Source of the DNA: Treponema sp.
GTDB lineage: Bacteria; Spirochaetota; Spirochaetia; Treponematales; Treponemataceae
Length of the DNA: 17,190 nucleotides
Assembly (NCBI GenBank): GCA_024691105.1
Contig: JAILNY010000094.1
Span: forward strand, 1-17,190
Reading direction: 5' to 3'
Position numbers and translations under genes: made by a program. The notes beneath the pieces were generated by a model. It made no database searches and was not told the DNA's origin. It worked only from the letters and a program-made list of their open reading frames with translations. Positions 6,253-13,073 of this stretch are shown here, piece by piece; the stretch's first letter is position 1; the number at the start of each line of letters is the position of its first letter.

Positions 6253-7518
6253 TTAGCCCATCACCTTTGCATCGTGAATGTCTTTTTCGTCGTTCAATCT
6301 CTCAAGCTCAGAAACTAAGAACTGCTTCCACTCTGCAGGACGGAATACAGGACATGTAATAAATATATCCTTGTCGCCGCGGCCGCTCATATTAACAATG
6401 ATGGCTTTGTCTTTTGGAAGCTTTGGCGCAAGTTTAATTGCCTCAGCCCCTGCATGAGCACTTTCCATTGCAAATAAGACGCCCTCGTTTCTTGCAAAGA
6501 ACTTAACTGCATCGAGAGCTTCGTTGTCCCTTGCAAAAGTAAATTCTACGCGGCCGCTTCTTCCAAGCTCTGCAAGCTGCGGACCAATTCCACAATAATC
6601 AAGACCCGCACTAATCGAACGTGTCGGCAAAGCCTGACCATCTTCATCAAGCAAAAAGCGCGACTTATATCCGTGCATAATACCGTCACGCGCAACATTA
6701 CCAGTCATTCGCGCTGCGTTTTCGCCGATACCGTCTCCAATACCGCCTGCTTCTACACCAATAAGGCGAGGCTCTTTTTTGTCGATAAATGGTGCAAAAA
6801 AACCGATCGAATTTGAACCGCCGCCAACGCAGGCAATCATTGCTGCAACATCAAGACCGCGCTCTTTTGCCTGGCGTTCAACCTCGCGTCCAATCACACT
6901 CTGAAACTCGCGCACCATATCCGGAAACGGCTGTGGCCCAAGAGCGCTTCCTAAAACATAGTGCGTTGAATCCGGATTAGATGCCCAGTCGCGCATTGCT
7001 TCGTTAACCGCATCCTTAAGAGTGCGGCTGCCTGACGTTACCGCTCGGACTTTCGCGCCATAAAGTTCCATAGCCGCAACATTTGGTTGCTGACGACGAA
7101 CATCAACTTCTCCCATATAAACTGTACACTCGAGTCCGAGCTTTGCGCAGGCAGCCGCCGTTGCAACACCATGCTGACCGGCACCTGTTTCTGCGATGAT
7201 GCGCTTTTTACCCATTCGCTTTGCCAAAAGACACTGACCGATTGCATTGTTAATTTTATGAGCACCGGTATTTGCAAGACCTTCAAGCTTAATATAAATC
7301 TGAGCGCCACCCAAAAGTTTTGTCGCAGTCTCCGCAAACAAAAGCGGAGTCTCTCGTCCGATATAATCACGCTGAATTGTTTCAAGTTCCTTTATAAAAG
7401 AAGGATCTTTCATCGCTTGTTCAAAAGCAATTTTTAATTCATCAAGAGGTCGACTCAAAACCTCTGCTACATATTTTCCACCGTATTCGTTAAAAAAACC
7501 GTTATCTGAATAAGACAT
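6253..7518 (-). CDS. trpB: Tryptophan synthase beta chain
   Basis: The 421-residue PLP enzyme condenses indole with serine to give tryptophan, in a complex with TrpA. It has the PLP lysine in NTGAHKINN (K88), the catalytic glutamate in AETGAGQHG (E110), the phosphate-binding GGGSNS loop (232-237), AMESAHA, and the closing SGRGDKDIF. This is the TrpB1 type that pairs with TrpA, not TrpB2. After SGRGDKD the chain runs some 35 residues further than the short tail usual in TrpB1, with a charged end. GAGG lies 7 bases before the ATG. It is transcribed away from trpA on the opposite strand, with its own promoter and a copy of the trp operator. The usual trpB-trpA coupling by operon is therefore lost here. 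Confidence 0.97.
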   Translation of the reverse strand: MSYSDNGFFNEYGGKYVAEVLSRPLDELKIAFEQAMKDPSFIKELETIQRDYIGRETPLLFAETATKLLGGAQIYIKLEGLANTGAHKINNAIGQCLLAKRMGKKRIIAETGAGQHGVATAAACAKLGLECTVYMGEVDVRRQQPNVAAMELYGAKVRAVTSGSRTLKDAVNEAMRDWASNPDSTHYVLGSALGPQPFPDMVREFQSVIGREVERQAKERGLDVAAMIACVGGGSNSIGFFAPFIDKKEPRLIGVEAGGIGDGIGENAARMTGNVARDGIMHGYKSRFLLDEDGQALPTRSISAGLDYCGIGPQLAELGRSGRVEFTFARDNEALDAVKFFARNEGVLFAMESAHAGAEAIKLAPKLPKDKAIIVNMSGRGDKDIFITCPVFRPAEWKQFLVSELERLNDEKDIHDAKVMG

Positions 7519-7532
7519 ATTTTCCTCTGTGC

Positions 7533-7550
7533 GTTTCTGTATTTAGTAAC
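7533..7550. promoter_or_regulatory. Putative trp operator of trpB
   Basis: On the minus strand GTTACT-AAATAC-AGAAAC matches the shared pattern GTTTCT-N6-AGAAAC with one mismatch. It directly abuts the -10 box of trpB on its downstream side and so covers the transcription start, the same position as operator 2 of trpA. Confidence 0.6.
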
Positions 7551-7579
7551 AATATACAGTATAATTTGAGTTGGGTCAA
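7551..7579 (-). promoter_or_regulatory. trpB promoter (sigma70-type)
   Basis: On the minus strand, TTGACC (7574-7579) and TATATT (7551-7556) are 17 bases apart. Transcription would start near 7544, leaving a leader of about 26 bases with GAGG before the ATG. Confidence 0.65.
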
Positions 7580-7620
7580 GCGTGAATTTATTTATTCATA
7601 AAGCGCCCGAAATTTGACAC

Positions 7621-7638
7621 GTTTCTATTGACAGAAAC
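7621..7638. promoter_or_regulatory. Putative trp operator 1 of trpA
   Basis: GTTTCT-ATTGAC-AGAAAC is a perfect 6+6 inverted repeat with a 6-base spacer, the best example of the pattern in the window. It begins 7 bases before the -35 box and covers it, exactly as operator 1 does at trpCF. Confidence 0.7.
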
Positions 7639-7656
7639 CTTTCCCTGTGTTAAAAT
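7628..7656 (+). promoter_or_regulatory. trpA promoter (sigma70-type)
   Basis: A perfect TTGACA (7628-7633) and TAAAAT (7651-7656) are separated by 17 bases. Transcription would begin near 7663, giving a leader of about 69 bases that contains a 13-pair hairpin. Confidence 0.8.
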
Positions 7657-7674
7657 GTTCTTATAAACAGAAAC
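7657..7674. promoter_or_regulatory. Putative trp operator 2 of trpA (degenerate)
   Basis: GTTCTT-ATAAAC-AGAAAC has a perfect right half and four of six matches in the left half. It directly abuts the -10 box and covers the transcription start. It is weaker than the other copies but has the same placement as the trpB site. Confidence 0.4.
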
Positions 7675-7676
7675 GA

Positions 7677-7713
7677 ACGGGGTTGTATACCTTTCCTCCA
7701 TATACAACCCCGT
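7677..7713 (+). promoter_or_regulatory. Stable hairpin in the trpA leader
   Basis: A perfect 13-pair stem (7677-7689 with 7701-7713) closes an 11-base pyrimidine-rich loop, about 14 bases after the expected transcription start and 18 bases before the trpA ATG. No T run follows, so it is not an intrinsic terminator. It may protect the 5' end of the message or be a binding site; neither can be shown from sequence alone. Confidence 0.6.
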
Positions 7714-7731
7714 GCAAAAAGCGAGATAAAA

Positions 7732-8487
7732 ATGAACAAAATTAAACTTATGAGCCACTTAGTTGCAGGCTACCCGACTGACGAACTTTCTTTTACCGCT
7801 GCAAAAGCACTTGTCGACGGCGGCGCAGATATTCTTGAAATCCAGCTTCCTTTTTCTGACCCGAGCGCAGACGGCCCTGCAATTCAGACTGCCTGCACCG
7901 AAGTTTTAAAACGCGGCTACCGTACCTCAGACGGACTTGCCTTTATCGAAAAACTTCACAAAGAATTTCCTCAGGTAAAAATTTATCTTATGAGCTACGG
8001 CTCTCTCATTTATACACCTGGCGTTGAACAATTCTGCGAGCGCGCCGCAAAAGCCGGAGTTACCGGAATGATTATCCCAGACCTTCCGTTTGATCACGAC
8101 GAGGGACTTACTGCCGCATGCAAAAAAAATGGAATGAATAATATTCCTGTCGCCGCTCCTTCTATGGCCGCTGACAGACTTAAAAAACTTGCAACAAGCG
8201 GGTTTGAATTTATCTACGCCGCACTTCGAACTGGAATTACCGGAAGCGACACAAGCGTAAACGATGAGACATTAAAATTTATCAGCGATGTTTCTCAAGG
8301 CGGAAGTAAAGTCTACGGCGGTTTTGGTATTTCAAATGGAACTCAGGCAAAAACACTTTCTTCTCATGTAGAAGCAATTGTTGCAGGTTCTGTTTTTGTA
8401 AGACTCATTGCAGAAAATCAAAACAACAAAGACGCTCTTTACAATGCAGTCCGCGCAAAAGCTGAAGAGCTTACCGGACAAAAATAA
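7732..8487 (+). CDS. trpA: Tryptophan synthase alpha chain
   Basis: The 251-residue TIM-barrel enzyme cleaves indole-glycerol phosphate to indole and glyceraldehyde 3-phosphate and passes indole to TrpB. The family signature is clear in LEIQLPFSDPSADGPAIQ, with catalytic E36 and D47. The phosphate-binding end is seen in ALRTGITG and GGFGIS. It is slightly shorter than typical TrpA (around 260-270). The start follows a weak GAG-containing site 6 bases upstream. It has its own promoter with a trp operator on the -35 box, and is divergent from trpB. A hairpin downstream faces the opposite gene; no T-tailed terminator is seen for trpA itself. Confidence 0.96.
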   Translation: MNKIKLMSHLVAGYPTDELSFTAAKALVDGGADILEIQLPFSDPSADGPAIQTACTEVLKRGYRTSDGLAFIEKLHKEFPQVKIYLMSYGSLIYTPGVEQFCERAAKAGVTGMIIPDLPFDHDEGLTAACKKNGMNNIPVAAPSMAADRLKKLATSGFEFIYAALRTGITGSDTSVNDETLKFISDVSQGGSKVYGGFGISNGTQAKTLSSHVEAIVAGSVFVRLIAENQNNKDALYNAVRAKAEELTGQK

Positions 8488-8492
8488 ACCGC

Positions 8493-8543
8493 AAAAAAAA
8501 ATGCGCGGTATGTAAAAATGAAAATCTCATTTCACACCGCGCA
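8493..8543 (-). terminator. Intrinsic terminator of the adenylate cyclase gene
   Basis: TGCGCGGT (8502-8509) pairs with ACCGCGCA (8536-8543), with an inner AAATGA/TCATTT stem (8516-8521 with 8527-8532). Read on the minus strand the stem is followed by nine T residues (8493-8501). It terminates the leftward cyclase transcript just before the 3' end of trpA; the same stem might partly hold back trpA transcripts. Confidence 0.8.
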
Positions 8544-8573
8544 CCTCTTAAAAACTCACGCTAATAAAAAAAA

Positions 8574-10883
8574 TTATTTTACTTTTAATTCAAATACGCC
8601 GTCCCATTTTTTTGGCGGTGGATTTGTTTTAAAGTGCGCAATTCTATCCAGGAACACAACCGATGGCATATCGTTATATTTTGTGCTGCATTCAGTAAAC
8701 ATTTTTTCTGCAAGAGCCCAGTTCTGCTTGCGGTATGATTCAAGTCCCTTTTCAAACAGTGTTTTTATTTCAAAAAGCTTTTCACTTGCAGTTGCTTTTT
8801 CCTGAAGAATTTCATAAATACAAACAGGCTTTGTCTTACCTTTAACCTTTATAAAATCAAGTTCACGACAGACAAAAGAACCCTTTAACTTTTCATAAAC
8901 CGACTCTGTAATTATTGACTTAGATCCGTAAGCCTTGTTAGCCCCTTCCAGACGCGCCGCAAGATTTACAGTATCGCCGATCGAAGTAAAGTCCATTCTT
9001 GTACGTGCACCAACTGAACCAAAGACAACCTTTCCGGTATTAATACCAATACCCATTGAGATATAGTCCGATCCGTCTTTTAAAGCCTGCTGCTGTTGTT
9101 CACGCATCGCCGCGCGAATTTCCATTGCGGCCTTGCAGGCATTGTATTCTTTTTTAGGACCAGCAAAAAATGCCATCATTTCATCGCCGACAAACTTATC
9201 AATGTCGCCGCCGTTTTTAAGAATGATTTCTGTTTCAATATCCAGATAATGGTTTAAGATATCGACAACTTCGCGCGGCTGTTTACCTTCACACAGCGAG
9301 GTAAAACCACGGATGTCTGTAAACAAAAAACAAAGCTCACGCGAAACAGATGCCTTCTTTGTTTCTTTTTCTGCGGCCTGTAAAGTAGAAAAAGAAATAT
9401 AAGGAATAATTCCACGGATAATATTAACCATGTTCTTTATTTCTATAGAAAGATCCTTTGTTTCGTCACTTGTTCTAATTGTATCTTCAAACGTTAATTG
9501 ATTTGCAGTTATCTTTGAATTACCGCTTAAAATCTCTTCAAGTATATTTGTTGTTTTTCTTACGTTGGTTTTTAAATACAAAAGTGGATTTGTAATAAAG
9601 TCTGCAATTATCATTGATACAAAAATTGCGATGTAAATAAACATTACAATCATCGTATAAACAAAAATCTGAACATGAAAGTATGAGCGCATCAAAATAT
9701 CTTTTCGATATGTTACGATTGAAAAACCAACAAGCTTGTTTCCGTCTTTTCTTGTAAACGAAACAGGATAAATGTATTTGCAAAATTCATTGTAATATAC
9801 CGGCTGCTTTTTGTAATTTCCATTCTGGAATCTTACAAAATAATTTTTTGCGTCTTCCGGCATGATTGTCTTTTCTTCATCAGGAATGTTTTTTACTTTT
9901 CCAATTGCCGTTGTGTAAGAAAAAATATCGTAAGTCGGCCATTTAATGTCATCAGCCTTAATCGGATTTCCTTCTTCGTCAGTTCCTAAAGAAATTTTAT
10001 CACCGTTAATTTTAAATATAATGTTGCTTGTCTGCTTTGCAGTTATAATATCAATTCGTTCAAACGGACAATCTGCATAACTGTTTGCTTCTTTCTGCTG
10101 AGCAAAGTAAACAGAAATTTTTTCATACTTACCATCAGCAGAGTCATAAATGTTTGCAGTCTGTTCAGCCTGACTACGACCAACATCACTAACCGCTTCT
10201 ACAAACATAGTTTTATAACTTGTCAAAATTAAAAACGTAAATACCAGAAGAATTACCGCAATCGCACTGATAATTGTAAAGATAAGTTTTGTTTTGATAG
10301 AAAGCTTTGTCTTTTCTTTAGATTCAGCCTGGAATTTTTTATATTCAGCAAACTCTGCATTTTTTTTGCGGATTGCTTTAATTCCAAAAATTGACATTAC
10401 GGCATGCGCAATAAAGGCAAATGCAAAAGTAAGATATATGCTAAGCGGAACCTGACTAAACCAGCGCACACAGTTTGCAAAAATTATCAGACAGCTTATT
10501 GAACAGAAAAGATAAATTGAAAGCGCAACATAAGTTACAATGTAAAGAATTGTATCCAGCTTTTCTTTTATAAACAGTGATATTAAAAGGAACAAAACTG
10601 TAAACGGTAAAAAATAAATCAAAAAATAAATGTAATGAAAAATCGTTCCCTGAATTATTTTTTCCGGCATAAACGGAAGCAGATAAGGTGCAATAAGACT
10701 TATTTCGTTTCCTGCAAGACTCAAGTCTAAGCTTTTCATTCCCATTGGCAAAATAAAAAGCGTTAATAAAATTGCTGCAGGAATAAGTCTACAGACAAAA
10801 AACAAGATTTTTTTTAAGTTAATTTTTTTAAGAATGAATTTAAAATTAAATTTTAAATGCTTTTTTCCAGAACCTGATTTCAT
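8574..10883 (-). CDS. Membrane class III adenylate cyclase with extracytoplasmic sensor
   Basis: The 769-residue protein probably makes cAMP from ATP. Several membrane segments (about 27-46, 84-104, 110-137, 147-169, 199-222) precede an extracytoplasmic region (about 223-403) placed like a Cache-type sensor, another membrane segment (about 404-430) and a HAMP-like stretch (about 430-490). The catalytic domain covers about 512-695. It has metal-binding D523 in LFTDIRGFT and D567 in KFVGDE, K563 and D631 matching the adenine-selecting lysine and aspartate of adenylate cyclases, and N640/R644 in VNLAARLEG for the transition state. All catalytic residues are therefore present. The tail (about 703-735) has a TPR-like helix pair (LESYRKQNWALAEKMF). 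The ribosome binding site is GGTGGG, weak. It is divergent from the permease gene with 99 bases between them, and its terminator lies against trpA. What it senses is unknown. Confidence 0.93.
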   Translation of the reverse strand: MKSGSGKKHLKFNFKFILKKINLKKILFFVCRLIPAAILLTLFILPMGMKSLDLSLAGNEISLIAPYLLPFMPEKIIQGTIFHYIYFLIYFLPFTVLFLLISLFIKEKLDTILYIVTYVALSIYLFCSISCLIIFANCVRWFSQVPLSIYLTFAFAFIAHAVMSIFGIKAIRKKNAEFAEYKKFQAESKEKTKLSIKTKLIFTIISAIAVILLVFTFLILTSYKTMFVEAVSDVGRSQAEQTANIYDSADGKYEKISVYFAQQKEANSYADCPFERIDIITAKQTSNIIFKINGDKISLGTDEEGNPIKADDIKWPTYDIFSYTTAIGKVKNIPDEEKTIMPEDAKNYFVRFQNGNYKKQPVYYNEFCKYIYPVSFTRKDGNKLVGFSIVTYRKDILMRSYFHVQIFVYTMIVMFIYIAIFVSMIIADFITNPLLYLKTNVRKTTNILEEILSGNSKITANQLTFEDTIRTSDETKDLSIEIKNMVNIIRGIIPYISFSTLQAAEKETKKASVSRELCFLFTDIRGFTSLCEGKQPREVVDILNHYLDIETEIILKNGGDIDKFVGDEMMAFFAGPKKEYNACKAAMEIRAAMREQQQQALKDGSDYISMGIGINTGKVVFGSVGARTRMDFTSIGDTVNLAARLEGANKAYGSKSIITESVYEKLKGSFVCRELDFIKVKGKTKPVCIYEILQEKATASEKLFEIKTLFEKGLESYRKQNWALAEKMFTECSTKYNDMPSVVFLDRIAHFKTNPPPKKWDGVFELKVK

Positions 10884-10913
10884 TTTCCCACCAGTTTTCA
10901 GTTGATTATTATC

Positions 10914-10931
10914 TACTTTAAGAGTAAAGTA
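10914..10931. repeat. Inverted repeat between divergent cyclase and permease genes
   Basis: TACTTT-AAGAGT-AAAGTA is a perfect inverted repeat, 6+6 with a 6-base spacer. It covers the candidate -35 of the permease and the candidate start region of the cyclase, so a protein bound here could control both genes. It differs from the trp operator sequence. Confidence 0.4.
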
Positions 10932-10945
10932 TTTTATTCTATAAG
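10917..10945 (+). promoter_or_regulatory. Candidate promoter of the permease operon
   Basis: TTTAAG (10917-10922) and TATAAG (10940-10945) are 17 bases apart. The -10 is good and the -35 is poor. Confidence 0.4.
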
Positions 10946-10958
10946 TCTACTATCCAAA
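10931..10958 (-). promoter_or_regulatory. Candidate promoter of the adenylate cyclase gene
   Basis: On the minus strand TTTGGA (10953-10958) and TAAAAT (10931-10936) are 16 bases apart. The expected start lies inside the inverted repeat at 10914-10931. Moderate match only. Confidence 0.35.
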
Positions 10959-10982
10959 ATTATTTTCAGGCAAGGTATAAAT

Positions 10983-12362
10983 ATGATTTCCCAGATAATT
11001 GCAGTTTCAATTTTCATAATTATGTTTCTGCTCATAATTATAGAAGTTTTTCCAAGACAGTATGTTACTCTTGTTAGTGCAGCCCTGACACTTTTACTAG
11101 TATTCTGTTTAGGAATGAATCTTGATAATCACTTTTTTTCAGGCTCGTATGACCCGATTAATTCTATTAAAGAGACATTAAACATCTCAGGAATTTTTAA
11201 GCTGAACTTCTGGTACAGCGTTACAGAGTCAGAGTCAAAGGGAATCAACTGGGCGACAATCATTTTTATTGCCGGAATGATGGTCATGGTCGAAGGAATG
11301 GCTCACGTCGGATTTTTCAGATGGCTTTGTATGCGTCTTGCAAAAGCTGTTAAATATCAGATTATTCCGATCTTTATCACTTTCATGCTTATGTCCTTTG
11401 CACTTGCAATGTTCATCGACTCGATTACTGTAATTCTGTTTCTCGCAGCTGTTACAGTTGAACTTTCGCAGTTATTAAAATTCAATCCGGTTTCGATGAT
11501 TCTTGCAGAAATCTTTTGTGCTAACCTTGGCGGTTCTGCTACAATGTGCGGTGATCCGCCGAACATCATCATCGGAACTTCCCTCGGATATTCATTCGGC
11601 GACTTTTTCTTTAACACAGGCGCAATTGCCGCTATCTCACTCATTTTCACAGTTGCATATTTTTACTTTGCGTGCAAAAAACAGCTCGTGTCAAAAAGTG
11701 AAAATATCGATGTTTCAAAATTCCCTTCGCCAGAAAGCGCAATCACAGACAAAAAAGGCTTTGGAATAAGCTGTGCAATTTTTGCACTGGCCGTTGTTCT
11801 TCTTGTAACACACGCAGAAACTCATTTAAGCGTTGCAACAATTGGCCTTGGAATTGCAATCATCACACTCATTGCTGCCGGAAAAAACATTCCGCTCCTT
11901 CTTAAACGCGTAGACTATCCGACAATCCTCTTTTTTATCGGACTCTTTGTCGTTGTCGGCGGACTTGAACAGACCGGCATCCTTGAACTTATCGCCGCCT
12001 TTATCGGAAAGATTTCCGGCGGAAACGTTTACATGATGATTGCCATCATCATCTGGATTTCTGCCATTGCATCTGCATTCATCGACAACATTCCTTTTGC
12101 CGCTACAATGGTTCCGGTAATTCAGTCACTTGCGGCAACCACCGGCGTCTCACTCCCTGTAATGGCCTGGGCTCTTTCTGTCGGAACTGACATCGGCGGA
12201 AGCGGCACTCCAATCGGGGCTTCGGCAAACGTCGTAGGAACATCAGTTGCTGCAAAGGCCGGTCACCCTGTAAGCTGGGGCAAGTACTGCAAGATTTCTG
12301 CTCCTGCAACAATCATTGTTTTAGCAATCGGAACAATTTTTATTTTTGTCAGATACCTATAA
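10983..12362 (+). CDS. ArsB/NhaD-type ion or anion permease
   Basis: The 459-residue, highly hydrophobic protein has about 11-12 membrane segments in two repeated halves. Typical motifs of the ion transporter superfamily are present: ANLGGSATMCGDPPNIIIGTS (about 180-200, normally GGxxTLIGDPPN), ASAFIDNIPFAATMVPV (about 364-379) and GGSGTPIGASANVV (about 405-418). Substrates of the family include arsenite, sodium/proton and organic anions; none can be assigned. The ATG at 10983 is chosen because AAGG precedes it by 7 bases and the first membrane helix follows at once. The longer in-frame reading from 10902 runs through the promoter region. It is followed after 36 bases by the cytidylate-kinase-like gene, probably in one operon. 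Confidence 0.9.
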   Translation: MISQIIAVSIFIIMFLLIIIEVFPRQYVTLVSAALTLLLVFCLGMNLDNHFFSGSYDPINSIKETLNISGIFKLNFWYSVTESESKGINWATIIFIAGMMVMVEGMAHVGFFRWLCMRLAKAVKYQIIPIFITFMLMSFALAMFIDSITVILFLAAVTVELSQLLKFNPVSMILAEIFCANLGGSATMCGDPPNIIIGTSLGYSFGDFFFNTGAIAAISLIFTVAYFYFACKKQLVSKSENIDVSKFPSPESAITDKKGFGISCAIFALAVVLLVTHAETHLSVATIGLGIAIITLIAAGKNIPLLLKRVDYPTILFFIGLFVVVGGLEQTGILELIAAFIGKISGGNVYMMIAIIIWISAIASAFIDNIPFAATMVPVIQSLAATTGVSLPVMAWALSVGTDIGGSGTPIGASANVVGTSVAAKAGHPVSWGKYCKISAPATIIVLAIGTIFIFVRYL

Positions 12363-12398
12363 TTGAGTTATAATAAAGACAGAGGCGGGAACAAATTG

Positions 12399-12995
12399 AT
12401 GAATAAACAGTTGATTATTTCTATAGGTCGTGAATATGGCTCTGGTGGTCACGAAGTTGCACGTAAGCTTGCTGCAAAACTTGATATCCCTTTTTATGAC
12501 AGAAACCTTCTTGATGAAGTAGCACAAAATAAAGATGCCGATGTAGAAGAGCTTTCTCAATATGACGAAGCTCCTCATAAGCCTTTCTTTAGCAGAACTG
12601 TACGCGGTTTTTCTAACTCGCCGGCAGTCAATGTTGCAGAATTACAGTTTGCGCTTTTAAAATCAAAAGCCGCTGACGAAGATTCTTTTGTAGTTGTCGG
12701 CCGCTGTGCAGATGAACTTTTTAGAAATGAAAAAAATGCGATTTCATTCTTCATCTATTCTGATCACGATGAAAAAATCAAACGCATTGTAGAACACTTA
12801 AATATTTCAGAAAAAGATGCCCTTAAAAAAATGGAGCGCCACGACAAAAGCCGCCGCGCTTACCATGATTATTTTTCAAGCTACAAATGGGGTGAAACAA
12901 AGACATACGATTTGTGCCTGAACTCTTCTAAGCTCGGCATCGACGGAACAGTAGATTTTTTGTATGAATATATTAAAATGTATTATTCTTTATAA
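12399..12995 (+). CDS. Cytidylate-kinase-like family protein
   Basis: The 198-residue P-loop protein begins with IISIGREYGSGGHEVARKLA, the nucleotide-binding loop typical of the cytidylate-kinase-like family (Cytidylate_kin2), followed by PFYDRNLL and later FVVVGRCAD and RHDKSRRAYHDYF, a lid-like basic stretch. These proteins resemble CMP kinase but lack its full substrate-binding region, and their real substrate is mostly unknown. An in-frame TTG at 12363 would add 12 residues, but the family's N-terminus and the GAGGCGGG sequence at 12382-12389 favour the ATG at 12399. It lies 36 bases after the permease gene, likely in the same transcript, and ends at a strong terminator. A link between the permease and the kinase is only suggested by position. 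Confidence 0.88.
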   Translation: MNKQLIISIGREYGSGGHEVARKLAAKLDIPFYDRNLLDEVAQNKDADVEELSQYDEAPHKPFFSRTVRGFSNSPAVNVAELQFALLKSKAADEDSFVVVGRCADELFRNEKNAISFFIYSDHDEKIKRIVEHLNISEKDALKKMERHDKSRRAYHDYFSSYKWGETKTYDLCLNSSKLGIDGTVDFLYEYIKMYYSL

Positions 12996-13023
12996 GATTT
13001 ATAATTGAATATCTTTGTTACGG

Positions 13024-13055
13024 GCGCCGCGTAATTTTTTGCGGCGCTTTTTTTT
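13024..13055 (+). terminator. Intrinsic terminator of the permease-kinase operon
   Basis: GCGCCGC (13024-13030) and GCGGCGC (13041-13047) form a perfect 7-pair GC stem with a 10-base loop, followed by eight T residues (13048-13055). On the minus strand there is no T run, so the ankyrin gene is not served by it. Confidence 0.92.
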
Positions 13056-13073
13056 GCTTTTTACATCGCTATA

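Noticed and set aside
6129..6359. Small plus-strand frame across the trpB 3' end
   Set aside because: It starts in the terminator tail, has no ribosome binding site and is composed of the GC-rich repeat and the trpB antisense.
7677..7713. Hairpin in the trpA leader as an intrinsic terminator
   Set aside because: The stem is strong but is followed by GCAAAAAGCG, not a T run.
10902..10982. 27-residue N-terminal extension of the permease
   Set aside because: It runs through the promoter region and lacks a ribosome binding site; AAGG before the ATG at 10983 fits better.
12363..12398. TTG start adding 12 residues to the kinase-like protein
   Set aside because: It lies directly after the permease stop with no ribosome binding site, while the family N-terminus begins at the ATG at 12399.
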